7,489 bases of DNA from Candidatus Uhrbacteria bacterium (GTDB lineage Bacteria > Patescibacteriota > Patescibacteriia > 2-12-FULL-60-25). Shown piece by piece: positions 6,853-7,489 of this stretch (position 1 is its first letter; each line of letters begins with the position of its first letter). The position numbers were made by a program, and so were the translations under genes. Where the stretch lies: positions 1 through 7,489 of the forward strand of contig CAIKNB010000063.1 of NCBI GenBank assembly GCA_903828685.1, given 5' to 3'. The notes below the pieces were generated by a model that made no database searches, was not told the DNA's origin, and saw only the letters and a list, made by a program, of their open reading frames with translations.

Positions 6853-6884
6853 AAAACCCCTCCGGTTAAATCACGGAGGGGTTT
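6853..6884 (-). terminator. Rho-independent terminator after the surface protein gene, containing an SD-like sequence
   Basis: An 11-base perfect stem, AAACCCCTCCG (6854-6864) with CGGAGGGGTTT (6874-6884), surrounds a nine-base loop. On the - strand the stem ends in TTT with one more T after it, then GAAAATG. It lies 17 bases after the surface protein stop. The downstream arm holds GGAGGGG, which is also the best ribosome-binding site for the alternative murC start at 6848. Confidence 0.8.
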
Positions 6885-6901
6885 GATTTCGGAAATCGAC
6901 C

Positions 6902-7489
6902 TTACAGGCTCAAGTCCACGCTGATGTTGATAGCCGCAGCTGTTTGGGCTGAGGGGCTGTAGTCCCCGACCTTGGCCACCGGGTCGCCGTTCTGGTAATC
7001 AGAATGGAAGCCATCCGAAATATCATCAATCATTTGGTTCCAGTTGACGCCATAGTAGTCAGCGGCCAGATCTTCGGTCTGTACCCAGCGCAAGACTCCG
7101 CCTAAGGCCACGACATATACTTTGGGATCGGTCGTGAATTTAACCATCTTAACGCCTGGCCTATAGGTTACATTCACGCCCAACGGGATGCTGGCCAACT
7201 TATCCTCTGTAATGACTTGCACTCCGGAAAAGTCGCTGTACCAAGTGAAGAACACCCGCGAGTTGGGGAAGGCGTGACGCTTACCGTCGGCACCGATGTA
7301 ATAGACGGCCGTATCTTCCTGCGTTGTCGGGTCGCCATCATCCTGCAATTTGACCAAGGTATTGATGCTGATGCCGATGGTGGCCAGATTCTTGAGGTTA
7401 GCCGGCTTGTTCACGTCCGTGTGTGAGCTCTGGAAGGTTGTCGTCACCGGACTCATGCCTCCTCCTACCCCGCCTCCACCGCCTCCGCC
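6902..7489 (-). CDS. Surface or secreted protein C-terminus: poly-Gly linker and two-unit repeat domain (5' end outside window)
   Basis: The frame is open to the window edge and ends at TAA 6904-6902. The first 11 visible codons give ten Gly and one Val, then MSPVTTTF. I read this as an interdomain linker in a longer protein. The alternative is a start at ATG 7456, since AGGAGG precedes it closely. Counted from that Met, residues 51-98 and 113-160 look like two diverged copies of one unit; compare VYYIGADGKRHAF with VYVVALGGVLRWV, each followed by a Tyr-rich segment and an I.D motif. From memory, such domains (with YRPGVKMVK between the units) are common in Parcubacteria extracellular proteins, where they are uncharacterised. 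No cysteines, membrane anchor or sorting signal are visible at the C-terminus. A signal peptide, if present, would be upstream. A role in the cell surface layer or attachment is only a guess. Confidence 0.8.
   Translation of the reverse strand, partial: GGGGGGGVGGGMSPVTTTFQSSHTDVNKPANLKNLATIGISINTLVKLQDDGDPTTQEDTAVYYIGADGKRHAFPNSRVFFTWYSDFSGVQVITEDKLASIPLGVNVTYRPGVKMVKFTTDPKVYVVALGGVLRWVQTEDLAADYYGVNWNQMIDDISDGFHSDYQNGDPVAKVGDYSPSAQTAAAINISVDLSL

Noticed and set aside
1..7489. Mobile elements, CRISPR, tRNA or rRNA genes, defence system
   Set aside because: I saw no spaced direct repeats, transposase or integrase motifs, cloverleaf or rRNA-like sequence. The content is housekeeping genes plus two surface or secreted proteins.

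Overview
The window looks like a chromosomal segment of a Patescibacteria/CPR-type (Parcubacteria-like) bacterium. The reasons are the compact layout of core genes, weak or missing Shine-Dalgarno (SD) sequences at several starts, a short-form hibernation factor, and a surface-type protein with a poly-glycine linker followed by a repeat domain that I recall from many Parcubacteria genomes. Lineage is inferred from memory, not from a search. TAA, TAG and TGA all act as stops (murB ends in TGA), so the genetic code is standard, which argues against the UGA-recoded Gracilibacteria/Absconditabacteria.

Layout: a 5'-truncated guanylate-kinase-like gene occupies 1-483 on the + strand. A strong hairpin terminator follows it. 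Everything else is on the - strand. Read in the direction of transcription, from right to left, there is first the C-terminal part of a glycine-linker surface protein (6902-7489, open at the window edge) and a terminator. Then come murC and murB, separated by 5 bases, and hpf with its own likely promoter and a hairpin terminator. These are followed by a small secreted Ala/Thr/Lys-rich protein with another terminator-like hairpin, and finally secA, which runs tail-to-tail into the guanylate-kinase-like gene.

Functionally, MurC and MurB carry out neighbouring steps of peptidoglycan precursor synthesis (UDP-MurNAc formation and L-alanine addition). SecA is the motor that would export the two secreted or surface proteins found here. 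HPF protects idle ribosomes. No intergenic gap exceeds about 100 bases. I see no mobile element, CRISPR array, tRNA or rRNA.

I did not find a clear new multi-gene system. The points most worth a second look are the substituted nucleotide-binding positions in the guanylate-kinase-like protein, the two-cysteine Ala/Thr/Lys-rich secreted protein beside secA, a perfect dyad over the likely secA -10 box, a probably leaderless hpf mRNA, and a terminator hairpin that contains the best ribosome-binding site upstream of murC.
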